NCBI GenBank assembly: GCA_007844125.1
Contig: CM017558.1
Coordinates: 58,440,550-58,504,549, forward strand
Source: Sinonovacula constricta
Lineage: Eukaryota > Mollusca > Bivalvia > Cardiida > Solecurtidae
Direction of reading: 5' to 3'
DNA length: 64,000 nt
The notes under the pieces: model-generated
What the model saw: the letters and a program-made list of their open reading frames with translations, nothing else
What the model was told of the DNA's origin: nothing
Database searches by the model: none
In this document: positions 1 through 14,900 of the stretch, piece by piece
Layout of the letters: each line of letters starts with the position of its first letter
Position numbering within the stretch: the stretch's first letter is position 1
Program-made: the position numbers and the translations under genes

Positions 1-81
1 ACCTTGCTCAGCAAATAGTGCTTATATCCAGATCAGAGGTTTCCACCTGAGAGCTATCTGGTTTGGATATACTCTGTTTGC

Positions 82-290
82 TTAGGGCAGATTAAACTCG
101 CAGATTGCCTGTTCTTGATGGCTATTACACACAGCATCTCTCCACAGCCAGGTGGGCTGTAGCAGCTCGAAACAATCATCATTGAAATTTGGCTCGTTCG
201 GATGCCATTCTAGATAAAGGACTGGGTCATCACTGGACATGAAAACGATCTGGTTTAAAATGCGAACCATACCCAGCCACACCTGGTCAG
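82..290 (-). CDS. Gene A exon 8: C-terminal half of C-type lectin domain
   Basis: The acceptor is TTTTAG just right of 290 and the TAA stop is at 82-84 (209 nt, phase 1 start). The translation shows the CTLD core: W-L-G-M, then W-H-P-N-E-P-N, then D-C-F-E-L, W-R-D-A-V-C and A-I-C-E-F at the end. The E-P-N triad is the one that in the family favours mannose-type ligands at the calcium site. The usual W-N-D motif is W-R-D here, so calcium binding may be altered. The length equals the last exon of the paralogue at 36316-36524. Confidence 0.9.
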
Positions 291-3200
291 CTAAAACAAA
301 CATACAAAGAGCTTATTTTTCATTTGACCTGAAGAAATTCAGGAACCAGCATAACCACACTAACTCAACTCATCAGATAAACTATAGGCACACTTTTTTA
401 TTTCCATGTGTGAACTTATAAAAAAATTCAGATTTTCAAGGTATGATGAATACATACTGGCCTTCTTTAGTAGTTGTTAAATGTATATGTATCAGGGATG
501 CTCATTTCTAACAAAGGTTTAAAAGACGATTTACGATCATCTTTAAATGGCCTATTCCAATAGTTGGATTCATCGTTTACAATTATCCTTAAGTGGCCTT
601 TATCAAAAGATGTGTGTCAATTTATATTATTTAGTGGCCTTAACCAGTTTAAAGGAACATTTGCCAATTAATGATATTCATTTAGTGGCCTCTTACCAAT
701 GTACTTATTAATTGATGATGGTAGTGTAGTGGCTTCTAACTAAAGTATGCCCATTTAGATCATTAAGTGACCTCCAACAAATGGTTTTTGGGCCAATTCA
801 CGGTCCTCATTTAATGGCCACCAACCAAAGTATGTATCTGCCCTACGGACATGTGCAGAAAATAATTTCAAAGTTACTGCATAATGCAGCATGTTGTATG
901 AAAATATCAGACCAAAACTTTATTTAAGTACAAGTAAGAATATTCATGAGCCTAAAGAAACATGTAAAATCACTTTGTCTTTAATATGTCAACACTTTAG
1001 ATTCATGGCTGTAAACCTTTTGCAGTGGTATAACAATAACTCTGCACACTAGGTGGAATTTGTACAAGTTTATTTTGATACTGTTCTCATAGTTTTTTGT
1101 TTTTTAACAATTGGGTTTTTATTAAATCAAAAGAAATATGGCACTATAATAATGTAATATTTTCATTTTACAGCTAAAGTAATATAAAACCTGTTAAAAT
1201 ATGATCGGTTTTTAAATCATTGACGTCACACCATTGGCATTTTCACAGTCTTCTGCAAGCTTAAACAATTTGATAGACCAATTCTCATATACCCCAAATT
1301 TGAAGTTTATGTGATATAGACATTGTATCAAAGGTCCCCCATATTGATATAATGATTGAAAAAGTTATTCAATTGTAGAAACTATTCTCCATAAATGTAT
1401 ACATATATAACATTATAAAGTAAATACAAAAATGAGCTAGCTGGATTCTATTCATCCTAAAAGTCATAAATATCAAGAGCAATGTTCTGTGATGATAACT
1501 AAATAACAGAATCTAGGTTTTCAGCTACAATTCCTCGATTTTTTATCAGATCTTCATAATAGTGTTATACTATTGTAGGGATATATCAGTGTTCCATAAA
1601 CAATGTTTTTAAAAGTAAGATAGTGTTTTTAAGCAAGTATAACAAATGAAAAACTTACTGAGATCGGCTTCAGCAGCAATCAGCTGGTCCACAATAGACT
1701 TCTCATGCGGGCAATTGATCTCAACAAGCTTACCTCCTAGTGCCTGGCAGTTCAACTGAAAACAGTAAGTAACAACACAACTCTAATCAGAACTTCTTCT
1801 GTATCTTTAATCTGTATTTTTTATGATATTTCTAAAGGCAAAGATAAAAAATGTTGATGATATCTTTGCATCTAAATATGTAATTTCATGAAATTACTGT
1901 TGAAAATAGTATGTTTAACCTGTAGCTATCTCATATGAAAAACAAGATTCAACAAAGTGAAAAAAGATACTGAAATGACCACAGTGGTAGAAATATAAAT
2001 AAGCACTTCAAACCAGCCTTGTAAGTGGGTTAAGTCTTTAGCGATGTGTTTTAAGCAGCTTCCAAAGTTGTGCGGTTAAGAAACTGTTATCATGGCTGGT
2101 GTATGCATGGGTGACTATTGTAGAGCTGTGGTCTGCGTTACAATACTTCTAGAATTGTCTTCTTGCTTTTCTTATCTATAGCAATTTTTAGTATCACACA
2201 TGTAGTCAAAAAGGTCATTAATGTTTTGTAGTCATTAATGTTTTGTATAGTTTTATCAATGCCTACAACTTCAGTTTATTTGTAATTTGTCCTTGTTTGT
2301 TGAATCTCTTGTGTTGTGGAATGTGTGTGAAAGATGGTGATACCATATGACAGCACAGACAACACACTCCTAAATTTTTAAATCGAGCAATGTCAACAAA
2401 AGTTGGTTGCATACCTTAAATTTTATTTCAGCAGCACACTTTGTGGGAATAATTAATATTTTATGGGTGGCATTATTGACATATGATTATACATTTTTTT
2501 GCCAGCGTATGCTCCCTGGACAAACAATCCCTTGGAACCTGTTTTACAGAAGATTTAGATACACTTTCTACTGATTACTAATGATAAAAATGCCTATAAA
2601 GATGTTAATTATAATATTAACAAAAGTGATAATTGTTTATCTGATGAAGATTGGGATTTTTAAAGATGATAATAATATTCATTTTTATATGCCTTTTGTA
2701 CTCGTATAAAAGCATTCGTAATTTATTTACTTGAGTTTTAACCTTATGTATCGCTTTATTTTCATGTCAGATTTAGTTGTGTGTTGTTAACTAAGTTTAA
2801 AATTCAAATAAATGAAAAAAATAAGGAAAAATCATCATGATATTGATGTTCTACAATACGACTACTCTTGCCACTTAATTTTGTTACATGTGTAATCCTA
2901 TATGGGATTGGCAGGGAATGGAAACAATGACCAGCCTTCGACTTCTTTTATGTACCTGCATGTATGTCATAGCTTTAAAAGTCAATGTTTCACTGTTTTC
3001 TCCCAGGAGAATAAGAGGGCTATGATGGTCCTTTATCGGCCATTCCAGTACCGTAAGCCCGTAAACGTGAATAGTGGTCAAAGAAAATCAGCAATGTTAA
3101 AATACACTATAACAATTACTCGCCGACAACCTTATATATGGTCAAACATGAAGGCTTTGTGTCACTCTGCTCTCAATACAATGCAGCAGATTTTGGCTAG

Positions 3201-6200
3201 AACTTAAAAATCACGTTCAAAATTTGGCTTTTTTTTAATGCTGCAAACATCTTAAGCAAAATGACACACTTTGTTGAGCCGAATGTACAATGGACCAGCT
3301 ACTTCCAGAATGATTTACCTGAACATGATTATTCTCACTTTGTTAATAAGACACCGTAGTTTATGCAGAAAAGAACATCGCCCCTGTTTCTGACAAGAAG
3401 ATTTTCAGAGTTTAAATAATAGCATGTGGAAAAGCTGGCGGCCATGTTTCTGATCGATCTACCAGTGACCAATCTTGCTTCTGGGCTAGCTAAGAAACAT
3501 GTATACCAAATAGGAAGGCTTAAGGTTTTGCAGTTTCTGTCAGGACCTTTTTTCAAAATTTTGTCATATATGAAAACGACATCGTTCCTTATTATTTTTA
3601 CTGGGTCAAAAATGTATATTTTATCGAACAAGCCAAAAATCACGTGTTTTTTTCCGTGTGGACATGAAGTATATTTAAGGATGCTACATGAAAGCAAAAT
3701 ATACACTTTACTTACGCTTTAAATGTAAAAAAAAACATGTTAAAAATAAATGATATTACAATGATACGAAAATAGGAAATTCGACAGGTTGAAATAAATA
3801 CGAAATCAATGTGAATACAACCAGTTTTATTCGATTATTTAATACACAAGCATTTTATAAATATAAATGCCATACATTATAGCTCTACCAACTTCTGACA
3901 AAAGATTTGACAAAAGATTTTTCACCATATAGTCATAGATCCATATTAAAAAGCCCCATGTGTTTGACCGATACTATTTTTCAATCTCGATAGAAGAACG
4001 CGAGGGCAAAATGTTTGCCAAATTTAAAAAAAAAAACCTGCAGATTTTGTAATATCTGAGATTTTTGTTTAATTGTACTTAATAACTATTTTCTACAAAT
4101 GACCACAGCTTAACCCGTTTCACCACCACGTACACATATGCTTTTTCACCAAATACACCTATTTGAACCACTTCCGAGGATTTCCATCTATTGAATATTT
4201 AAGTTAAATTGTAATTTAACAAGCAGACTAAGAGATGCTGTTTTTAAGATTTGGTTCTTATTTTTGTCCTATTACAGACATAGCAATTGAATAGCCACAT
4301 AATTTTATCAAATTTCCGCTTACAGGTAAAGTTTGGCTAACTATTTGGATGACATCAGTGGCTTCAGAGATGTTATAAAAAGAATGTTGAACCGGGACAG
4401 CCGTTCATCACAATAGCGTACACTGAGGACTGGCTAATAAGGTGAAATACCTATATTTTGCACACAATTGTTCAAGCGATCTGAACACAGTCTTTAAGAG
4501 CAATACGTTGCTAAACCACAGTGGAAAATAAAGTGTCATCTGATAATATGACGTCTTTATGTGTAAATATTGGTCTTCAACAGAATGTGTATTCAGCGTA
4601 TACACCAACCTTTAACCTGCTAGGCTCGTTAGTGGCGAAGTATTTTAAGTAGAGAAAACGTATGACGAACTTTTTATATGCCATGTTTAAGTTATAAATG
4701 GTAACCAGCTCGCTTTGGATATAATTACAAAAAAATGAAGCCGTGGTTAAGAAATACAAAGCTTACCCGGTGATAGTACACATGATCCAGCTCACCAATG
4801 AACTGATAGGACGAGCCACTGCAGCATCCACTGTCGCAGAACACTATAAAACAATCCAGATTTCGAAAATTTCATACTTGGTAAAAGTTGTCTAACGGTT
4901 TCTTCTCGGAAACGCATTTTCTAGTGCATCTCTTGTGCTCATCGTACCATCATGGCAATGTAAAGTACAACCAACAATTTCGTTTTTGCTTGAGACATAT
5001 GGGGAATTTTGCTTACCCAAATCAATATGCTTTTTTATCCGACTTTCTACACATCATAGTGAACGATGTTGTGTACAATACGATATCAAGAAGAACAATA
5101 GGCTTAGAAATTAGAATTCCAGAAAGTTAGTTCCTTACTGCGTGAATCGGTACAATATTCTGTATACAGTCAAACCCCGGTCGTTCGCACACCGGATCAG
5201 TAGAATTTCCGGACCAGTCGAATAAAACTGTCGGTCCCTGCATTTGCCTACTTTGTTCTTTATAAATTACCTTGAGATCGCAGGTACTACCTGTTGTTTG
5301 AACAGTCAAACTGGTTGCCAATACCTTCAACATATTTACCTGTTCCTTTTTCATGTTATGGGTCGAACTACAATCTCTACTCTTTAACCCAGACTGGTTG
5401 TATGTTCTGTCAAATCTGGTCATGTTTTTCACCCCTCCGCGACGTGCAGCAATTAATGTGTCGGTGTAAATGTGCACTTATTGACAGTGATGTTAGGTTT
5501 AACTGATAGAGTGTTGCGATAAATGTTAACTTTCATAAAATGGTTTGAAATTCAATTGAGAACTAATAATATTAGAAAACAATCTGCCATAAGACATAAT
5601 TACCTAATAAAGCGAACTCATTCAAATGTTGATGTTTGTTTTTGTCTATATTTTTGTTTAAGTGCAGGTACGTAAATAAAACTGTGTTTAACAAAATTAA
5701 ACTCGCAAGTAAAACACAAACACATGTGCTGTCTTTTTTCCAACTCAAGATCGAACCGGTTCTAACCGCTCTCGTAAATCAATCACAGTATTTCATCATT
5801 ATGAGATATTCAGTGAAATTGACATCACATACGTCACCGTAATGTATTGGTATTGATTTTTGAGTCAAGTGATTGTCAGTTTTGTGGGGAAATTTTGTCT
5901 GATCTCGGCGATTTTCGAAGGGTTTTATCGATTTTATAAAGGGTTTATGAATAACTTTGTCGTTTCTAACTTAAGAAATGTGAAATACCGATAATGTTTG
6001 TAACTAAATTGATTGATATGTTTTAAGCATGTACCAAGTGTTCTGTTGTTTCAAAACAAACAATGAGTGACCTGTAATCACACAAAGAACAAAGAGAGCA
6101 AATGTCTGGTTTAAACACATTCAAGATGTCATCGCAAAAACTAAAACGAAACCAGTCTAATGGAAACATAAATAAACGTAAGAATTTGTATGAAGAGGTA

Positions 6201-9200
6201 CAGAAACTTGGCTGATAGCACATTAGTAAATACATAGCAATTAATTAATAAAAACGGTTGACAAACTGACTTGTACATTAATTTCTCTTCCCTCGAACTC
6301 CCGGCTATCTCTAACTGGAAGGTCATCCAGGTAGATGATGGAGCGACAGGGGTTTGACTGTTTATGCATTATTTATAAGAAAATTAACTAATATTAATTG
6401 TAAAGATCCTTACTGAATATATCGGTAAAAGTTTTCTTAGTTTTTGCAGAATTAAAAATAATTAAAAAAAGTGTGAATTCTTACGACATGTCCCAGTACT
6501 TGCTGGTGAGCACGAATTTGAATCGTATTCTATCAAGGTCCCAGGTTCGCACGGTGATCCGCCGAACTGGGGTGCCGGTGAGTCACAGGGACGAGTTCTT
6601 AGCCTTGCAGGGGCAACGCCAGAGGGTGCCCTGCAGGAACACGGTCCCCAATCGGTCCAAACTCCGGGACCACCGTCAACTAAGGGATACAATGGGCGGT
6701 TCTTAAATCCGTTTATCACAGGAACAGACATGTCCAATCAATATCAGTGTAAAGGACAGTGAACAGTTAGTCTGTGGAGTTTGCTCGTTTGATAGATTTG
6801 TGGCATGGTTTGAACGCTGGTTTTGATATTATAGAATCTTTTTTCACTGATTACTTTCTATTGTTTTTTGCATATGACGTTATGTAATGTTAAAACATAA
6901 TGCCAATAATCACCGGGTTTATTTTTGTGCTTTATTTCTTTGTCCTCCACAGATAAAAATTAAACAGCATAACGGGAGCACGTGATGTGGGCAAGAATTA
7001 ATACTATTACTATTAGCGTACTTAGGTTCATAAGCTTACATCTGTAAACTGTATTTCTTCTACCGACGTCGGTACTTTAAACGCATTGGGCTGTTAAATA
7101 AACTATGTAATTGTACACGATTCGCATTTAAAAGCCTTTCATTGGGCTGTGATGAAACGATTATTAGAAAAAGTCAATAATAGCACACTTTCTACAAGAA
7201 CAAAGCTGAACCATCAATAGAGCATCTAAGAGATTACGGACGAACCGAATTCTTTACATTTTAATCAATGTAGTTCGTACCTATACCTATTTCGTTTAAA
7301 AAGTATTTGTAAGAAACAGAACATCATGATACGCTGTATATGATATGGCTTAACTGCTAAAATAGACTAATAATCACTCTTAAAACGTCATAGCCTACTT
7401 AATGTGGGGTGTCAGCCATAAACATTTCAAAAACAATTATGAATATAGTCTGGCTGCCCTCGTCGACTTAAATGCTTCGTAATAAAAGTCTTACTTGGGC
7501 ATGGCTGTGTGTTGCATGGCTCATCATTTACCAATATTGCTTCTCCCATGCAGTCCTGTCCGTTATTGGCCTGAAGCGGATTGTTGCACATACGGACTAG
7601 GTCCCGTGTTCCTCCGCCACAAGAAGTGGTGCATGTTGTGTAGTACGGCGTGCCCCAACCTCCATCAACTGCAAAATATTACTAGTTCACTTTGCGGAAT
7701 TACACTTATGAACAGCGAAACCCAGATGATATACCTCTAACCCAGAGTATACGTCTTTGCGTCTGATTGGTCAGTTGTTATTGACTTTTAAAGCCGACCA
7801 ATCAGATTGGTAAAAGACCTGTCACAATTGTCTTTTAAAGACCAGTAATTGATGAAGCTGGTTTTGAAACAACGGTAAACAATAAAGCTGGTTTAATAAC
7901 TATAAAGGACCATAAAAATGAATGATTAACTTAAACATGCAGGTAGTTTTAAATTTTGCCAAACATCAAGGTCTCGTTAAGGCGACTCGGTTGCAGTTTG
8001 TCATTGTGCTTAATTCCTTTTCATAGAAAGCATTTTTGTGTAAAAGAACAATGCGAATTAGAATATTACTCCTAATTCCTAGATTATATTTGAACATGCC
8101 GGCCCTGCCAGTAGGGGTCTTCTTAGAATTCTTCGGCTGTTGCTACCTGTAGCGGGGTAAGAACCCTCCAAAGGTAGCCCATCTGTTTGCCGTGGGTGGC
8201 GACCCTGTATCTCTGCGACGATGGGATCCTGGAGGTTGAGGTCTTTGTTGTCTTGTCAAGATATTGACACAAGTCGACCCTGACCAACACAATTCTTTGG
8301 CCCTAAGTTGTGGGGTAGACGGACGGGATGCTGGTCCTGTATCCCCAATCGGCTAACCCCTCGGCCGGTGCTGGGTTAGCTTTTACTCCCTTTTGTCCCA
8401 CTTTCTTGCCTCCGATTTTCCACTCCTTTTCTCATTTTTCTGTCTTCAAATATACAGTGTTCTGTTAACTCCTTTTCTCATATTTTCCCCAATTAACTAT
8501 AACCCAGCTGCCGGTCGCAACCCCCTTAATGAATCAATCTTGCATTTTGTATGCTTTGTAGTATTTTTCATGTCGGAGTATCGCATCCTGGTATCACTGG
8601 CGTTGGGAGGTCGGAGATCCACCCCAAAAGACGCCCTCTTGTTGGGCTCCACGGTCTGTGTGAGCCAGGATGCTGAATTATTATAACAATTTCTCAAGGA
8701 ACGCAAACGTAAATGCATGCAAAGACCCGATCCCTACTTTATCGTCAGAAGATTCCGATACTGAAACACCTACAAGCACGTGCTTTCCTCACTTCATTGT
8801 TGTTGAATTGACCGAGAAAAAAAAACGATTACCAAAGTATCCCTTTATGTGATAGAAAAGTCCATCAAAGGTCTTATTGGCAGTGTTGTATCTGTCAAAA
8901 AAATAAAAAATGAGGGCTTACTAATAGAAACTGATAGTTAAACCTTTTCCGATAAACTTCTTAAACTTACAGACTTCTGTTCTTTAAAAGTGAAAACTTA
9001 CCGCCACTCTTCTCTAAACTCGTCGAAAGGCGTAATTCGATGCCCTGAGCTTGCTGGTGTCTCTGAGGAGGATATCCTCGGGGAACTCACTTCACAGGAG
9101 GTGTGTGGTGTCCTCAATATTTCATTTCTGAGGGACGGCCGGCGAGTTACGAATACTTTTGTTCTAACTTTCGCTAACCCATCACTCTATTAAGGACGGT

Positions 9201-11820
9201 TACCTCAACGTGAAAGTGCAGTTGTTCATTCCTAGTCCACTAAGGTGTTTTCATTGTCAGAAGTTTGGCCACCATGAGTCCCAGTGCAAGGACGACGACC
9301 ATTGCCCACATTGCGGTAAGGTTCCGCCCAGCACTGGGAAGACGTATGTCCCAACCCAATTTAATGTGTTAATTGTGCTGGACCACATGAGACCAAATCC
9401 AGGGATTGCCCTGCCTGGAAACTAGAAAAGTGACCAAACTTCTGACAAAGTCATAATTCCTTCCAAATACAAGGTATCGGAATCTTACTCAGACTCCCCA
9501 GACTTCTTCTTCGGTCAAAACACTACCGCTTCAAGTCATTCTGTGAGGAATAACGCAAAGGCACAAAACAAGCCTGCAGCAAAGGACCAGGTCTCCTCTT
9601 AGGAGACATATGGTCCTTGGAGGCAGAGGAGAGGGCCTAGTCCTCAAACTGCTCCAAACACTCGGGTGATAAACACCCATCAAAACAAAGTCGAGTGTCT
9701 AATGGAGCCTCCATTGGACACTGGAAAACCACCAAAGTCACCTGTTAAAGCACCATAAAATATAGTCTACAAAATTTAAGCTGAATAATCCCATGAATAA
9801 TAGAATCATTCAATGGAACTGTCGAGGTCTTAATGCAATTATAATGAAACACTTATTCTACTGTCTACGCTAAATCCTGCAGTGCTTTGTCTTCAGGTAA
9901 CCTTTCTTAAAGACTCAGATAAATTTGATTTTAAGGACTATACTTGTTATAATCATACACAGACAGCTTGCGAGAGAGCATCTGGAGGATCGACAATAAT
10001 TGTCAACTCCAACTTGCCACACTCTCAAGTCGAACTTGACACAAACATACAAGCAATTGCTATTCGTGTAACCCTGCATAAAGTTGTAACTATTTGCTCT
10101 GTCTCTCTTCCACCGAATTCAAATGTATCTAAAGATGATCTAGATAATATTGTTAACCAACTGCCTACTCAATATGTACTCGTTGGCGACTTTAATGGTC
10201 ATAACCCGCTATGGGGATGTTATGACTTTAAAGATGCCAAAAAATCATCTTGGAAAAGTATGTTTCTAAAATAAATGACAAGACTTCCATCAAAAACGTT
10301 TGGTCTGCTATTAAAAAGATTAGCGGTAAACCATCATATTCAACTGTTACCGCCTTCAAACAAATCGCACCGTTGTAACAGATAAACAAAACATTTCAAA
10401 CACATTGGCTGAGATTTTTGCCCAAAACACCTCATCGGCAAACTACACGCCTCAATTTCAAACCTTTAAACACTCTTTTGAAAGGGAAAAGCTTAAATTT
10501 AAATCTAATAATAACGAAACAATCAATCCTTTATCTTGAAAGAGCTTACAGATGCTTTCAGAATATCAAAGTGGATTCAGATACCAACGTAACACAGTCG
10601 ATCATCTTGTTCGTTTAGAAACACTCATTCGTGATGCCTTTAACAAAAGGAACACTTTGTAGCTGTATTTTTCGATCTTGAAAAGGCTTATGACACGACT
10701 TGGAAACATGGGATTTTAAAGGATGTAGGTGACCTTGGTCTCAGGAGTCGTTTACCACTATTCATTGACAGCTTTCGTTCTGACAGGTTAAGGTTGGGTC
10801 CACTCTGTCATCTGTTCATAAACAGGAACAAGGTGTCTCCCAGGGTAGTATTCTTTTTGTTAGCCTTTTTTTACATAAAAATCAATAATATTGCAAAACC
10901 CTTCATGAAGAGGTTGACTGTTCACTTTTTGTGGACGATTTCGTTATTTGTTACCGCTTTAAAACTATTAGCACAAATGAAAGACAATTACAACAATGTC
11001 TTAATAACTTGCAAGAATGGAGCAACACTAACGGTTTAAAATTTTCTCCAACAAAAACCAACTGTATACATTTCTGTCAGAAACGAGGTCTTCATATTGA
11101 CCTTGAATTGTTTTTAAATAACGTTCGTATTCCCGTCGTCCAGGAATCTAAGTTTCTTGGTTTATTTTTGACAGGAAACTGACTTTTCTTCCGCATATCA
11201 ATTACATCAAGAAGAAATGTCTTTAGGCTCTTAACTTTAAATATAAATATTATCCCATTTTTATTCCTTATTTTAATATTTATCCTATACAGACTGGGGA
11301 GCCGATAGGAAAACATTGTTATTTCCTAATTGGGTCTAAATTAGATAACGGAAGCATAGTCTATAGTTCTGCCAGGAGGTCCTATCTCCAGCTGCTGGAC
11401 GTCGTTCACAACCAGGTATAGGAGCGTTAAGGAATCTCACCAGTGCAGAGCCTTTACGTTGAAGCCAACGAACCATCATTATACTTGCGTCGCGAGAAAC
11501 TTTCTTTGCAGTATATAATTAAACTCATTTCTACCCCTGATAACCCAACGTTTTATTTAATTTCAACCCTAAACATAAAGAGCTTTATGATCGATCACCT
11601 AAAGCCATCAGACCTCTTGGTTTAAGGCTTAAAGGTAGCATAAACACATCAGGTATAAAACTCGATAGCATTTCTGAAAACCCCACAATTGAACATCAAC
11701 CATGGCAACCCCGTTCCCCTGATGTGAATTTAGAACTCTGTAAAAATAAAAAGTCGAACCCAGATCCTTTGATTTTACGATCTGAATTTCTCGAACTCCG
11801 TGACAAGTGTTCTGATCACA

Positions 11821-11861
<41 letters not shown>

Positions 11862-11862
11862 G

Positions 11863-11955
<93 letters not shown>

Positions 11956-14900
11956 TGATGGTTTAGGACACTTACGTTGTCTGTGCCTACGTAAGTAATA
12001 GCCACTGCATTAAACTAAGACTTCCTAACAACTCTTCTATCTTCACCGCTGAAATCCGGGCTATAAATCTAAGCCCTGATTTAATTTCAGAACATTATAT
12101 TTTGAGACTCATTATCTGTATTGCAGAGCATAAATTCACTAAATTATTCAAATCCAAATGTTCGCACTGTTCTTGTCAACCCTTCAAACGAAATCTCCTT
12201 CTGTTGGCTTTCTAGTCATGTAGGCATCCGAGGAGTCGAGGATGCAAACAAGAGCACAAAATCTGCCTTAGCCCTCACTGAGACAGATCTTTGCATCCCA
12301 CACACTGATTTTAAATCACTTATTAACCGATGTATTTTACCAAGTTGCAAACAAGTTGGGACAGTTTTGTTTTTAACAAATTAAACGTAATTAAGCCTAA
12401 CGTCGATGCCAGCTCTTACCCACTGTCGCATTGAACATACTAGATTAACTCATTCATATCTTTTAAAAAGAGAAGTTCAACCTGTATGTGTTCCTTGCCA
12501 GGAACCAATGACATTCAACTATATTTTGTATGTATCGACAAAGACCACATTCGGTCGAAGTATTTTAATGTCAATAACATGTACGAACTGTTTAGGACAG
12601 TGTCGGATTCTAAACTTGTTTACTTCTTGAACGAGATAAGTATTTTTAGTTATACCTTTTTCAACTGTTTATTTACCAAACGTTATACATTTTTAAACCA
12701 TTTAATATATTAACCTTATTTTCTATTGTAGTTCACATTATTTTAACCTGATATATTTTTTATTTGTCTATATTTTACTTACATTGTTCAGTTTTTACCT
12801 GATTATTCTCATTAAACTTCTTTGTAATCGGCGCCGTTTTACTTGTTAAGTGTTGGTGTGGCGTAAAACCCAAATAAAATAAATATTTGAACATGCTGCC
12901 CAACAAAAGATTATATTGTTAGAAGACACGCTATGAATTTTAAATATGTAAGACGTTTCGAGCTCTCTAACTGAGTGTGTTTATTATTTTTGCACATTGC
13001 TATACAGTTTGTACGTTGTATTTTCCATTTATAAACTATTATGTTAAAAGGAAACTAAATTCCTCTGTGTATTGAATAACTTACTGTACATTTTTGAAAA
13101 CATACATATTACCTATACAGATATTTTGCTATCATAAGAGCAATGCACACATTTTGTCTTCATTTATAAATCGAAATATTGAAGTCTTTTGTTAAAAGAA
13201 TATATATTTATTTAAAAAGACAGCCTAGTTCTGATAAGCAATCACGACATCTTGTCGAAAGGAGAAATCTAGATTAAATTACTTAAGGTAAAGCATGGCA
13301 GTAAAACACCTCACTTATGCAAATATCTTTGTAGAACTGATCACCGAATCAACATTCAGATTGTATTTGATAGAATAAAACAAGGAAATTTAATAATTCC
13401 TTACTGAAAGATAAATGGTATAAAAAACTTTAAAAGATGAAAACATCAATTATCAAAATGCATAAATAATAATTCATAAAGAACTATTATAACATAAGAA
13501 ATTAAATGAAACGTTTAATGAAAATGTTGATTTTGACATTTCTGACCAGCTGTTTTTAAACAATTTTGTTTAAAATTACAGGCCAAACCATTACATATTG
13601 CTCTAAGTAAAGCAAAGTAGTAATAGACAAATAGACAAAGAGAAAACACTTTTTCAGAAATGCATCAAGAAAAACAGCTAACAAAGCAAAGCTCTTAGAT
13701 ACACAAACTTGATTTGATGACCTGCTTAAAAAGGTGATGCGATAATAACAGAAATGGTAAATACAGTTCAAATATTCTACAAGAAATTCTATAGTAATAA
13801 GTAACGCTAGATGCCCTACCCTTAGAAACTGTATTGATTAATAATATTGAAGAAGCTTAGCATTAAATTACAAATACAATTACTACTACTATAGGTAAAG
13901 GTAGCAATAAAATATTGCTTATTAAGAAATATTACAATAACATAATAAAAAAGTATAAATAACTTTAAATAAATAGTAATTCTAGTAGAAGGTTCGCAAC
14001 AGAAGAAAGTAAATCACTTGCAGGTAAACTGACATACAACTAATGCATTGACATTGTAAAACGTATGCAGAATTTTAAAATGGCCACTCTTCTGGCTTTA
14101 CTGTGCTTTGTTTTATTTCGTCAATTTGACCTCTAACGACAAGCCTTTTCGAACTAATGCTTACTTTCATTTTATAGATTTGTCATTAATGAAATCCCCA
14201 GTAACAGTTATGAAGCTTAGAAAAGAAAAACTGCTTTTACATTTATAAAATTATTGTTTGGAGGAAAATCAATATTTAAGAAGGCATATACAATGTACCT
14301 TATATATATAAAATATTAAAGAAAGATAATGCCATTAGTTAAATTTGAATAATCAAACTATTTTGCTAAATCGTTTACTGATTAATCAATCACAGATTTA
14401 ATAACGATTATAAATTTACATGGGGTCGAACCAATCATACATATCACCGTGGTGCCGTAAAGATATACCACAAAGGATGTACTTAATTTGTTTTCTTGTG
14501 ATAAGTGAGAAAAGAAATAGCGGAAGTAGTATTTTATTCTCACACTTTCAAAAGATATGTTCTTGAGCATGCTGTTTGAACAATCTAAATTATTATTAAG
14601 CAATGTATTTCAATATAGTGTTGTTAATACAATAATAATTGTTTCAATAAATGTAGTCTACACAAAAGACATAATAATGATATAATTGTTACCTTATGTA
14701 ACATCCATTGTAAAGAAATAATGGCTGTTGGCCAATTACACAGCACGAAATTAAATAAACACGGAGGTTACATATTACTAATACTCTTTCTACGCAGACT
14801 CAATGCTATAAGACAGCATATGCATATGAATAATTTACATTTAGAGGAAAAAACACAATGTGTTATTTCTGTGGTTAATTAATAACAAACTCAATATTAT

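Larger units (their letters stand above)
8086..12896 (+). mobile_element. I/Nimb-like LINE retrotransposon, degenerate, with target-site duplication
   Basis: A 14-base sequence ATATTTGAACATGC stands at both edges (8086-8099 and 12883-12896), as expected of a target-site duplication. Inside, in order: a GC-richer 5' region, an ORF1 remnant with a CCHC zinc knuckle (C-F-H-C-x4-H-x4-C, about 9240-9285), an apurinic-type endonuclease (9796-10250), a reverse transcriptase with L-F-V-D-D (near 10925-10945), an RNase H remnant ([10 protein letters not shown] near 12210) and the C-terminal H-T-R-L-T-H-S-Y motif near 12430. It ends with GGCGTAAAACCC and an A-rich tail. RNase H plus this tail fit the I/Nimb group. 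The frames are broken by shifts and stops, so it is inactive. It sits antisense in a gene A intron. Confidence 0.85.

Noticed and set aside
2884..3207. Overlapping open frames on both strands, 65 and 101 codons
   Set aside because: No splice context, domain or homology that I recognise; they lie in a gene A intron.
3335..3722. 123- and 98-codon frames on opposite strands
   Set aside because: They lie in a repeat also present at 43.2 kb and have no protein signature.
11724..12005. Open frames rich in Tyr-Ile or Thr-His (also at 20596-20896, 28478-28666, 59644-59903)
   Set aside because: They are translations of (TA)n and (CA)n microsatellites, not genes.
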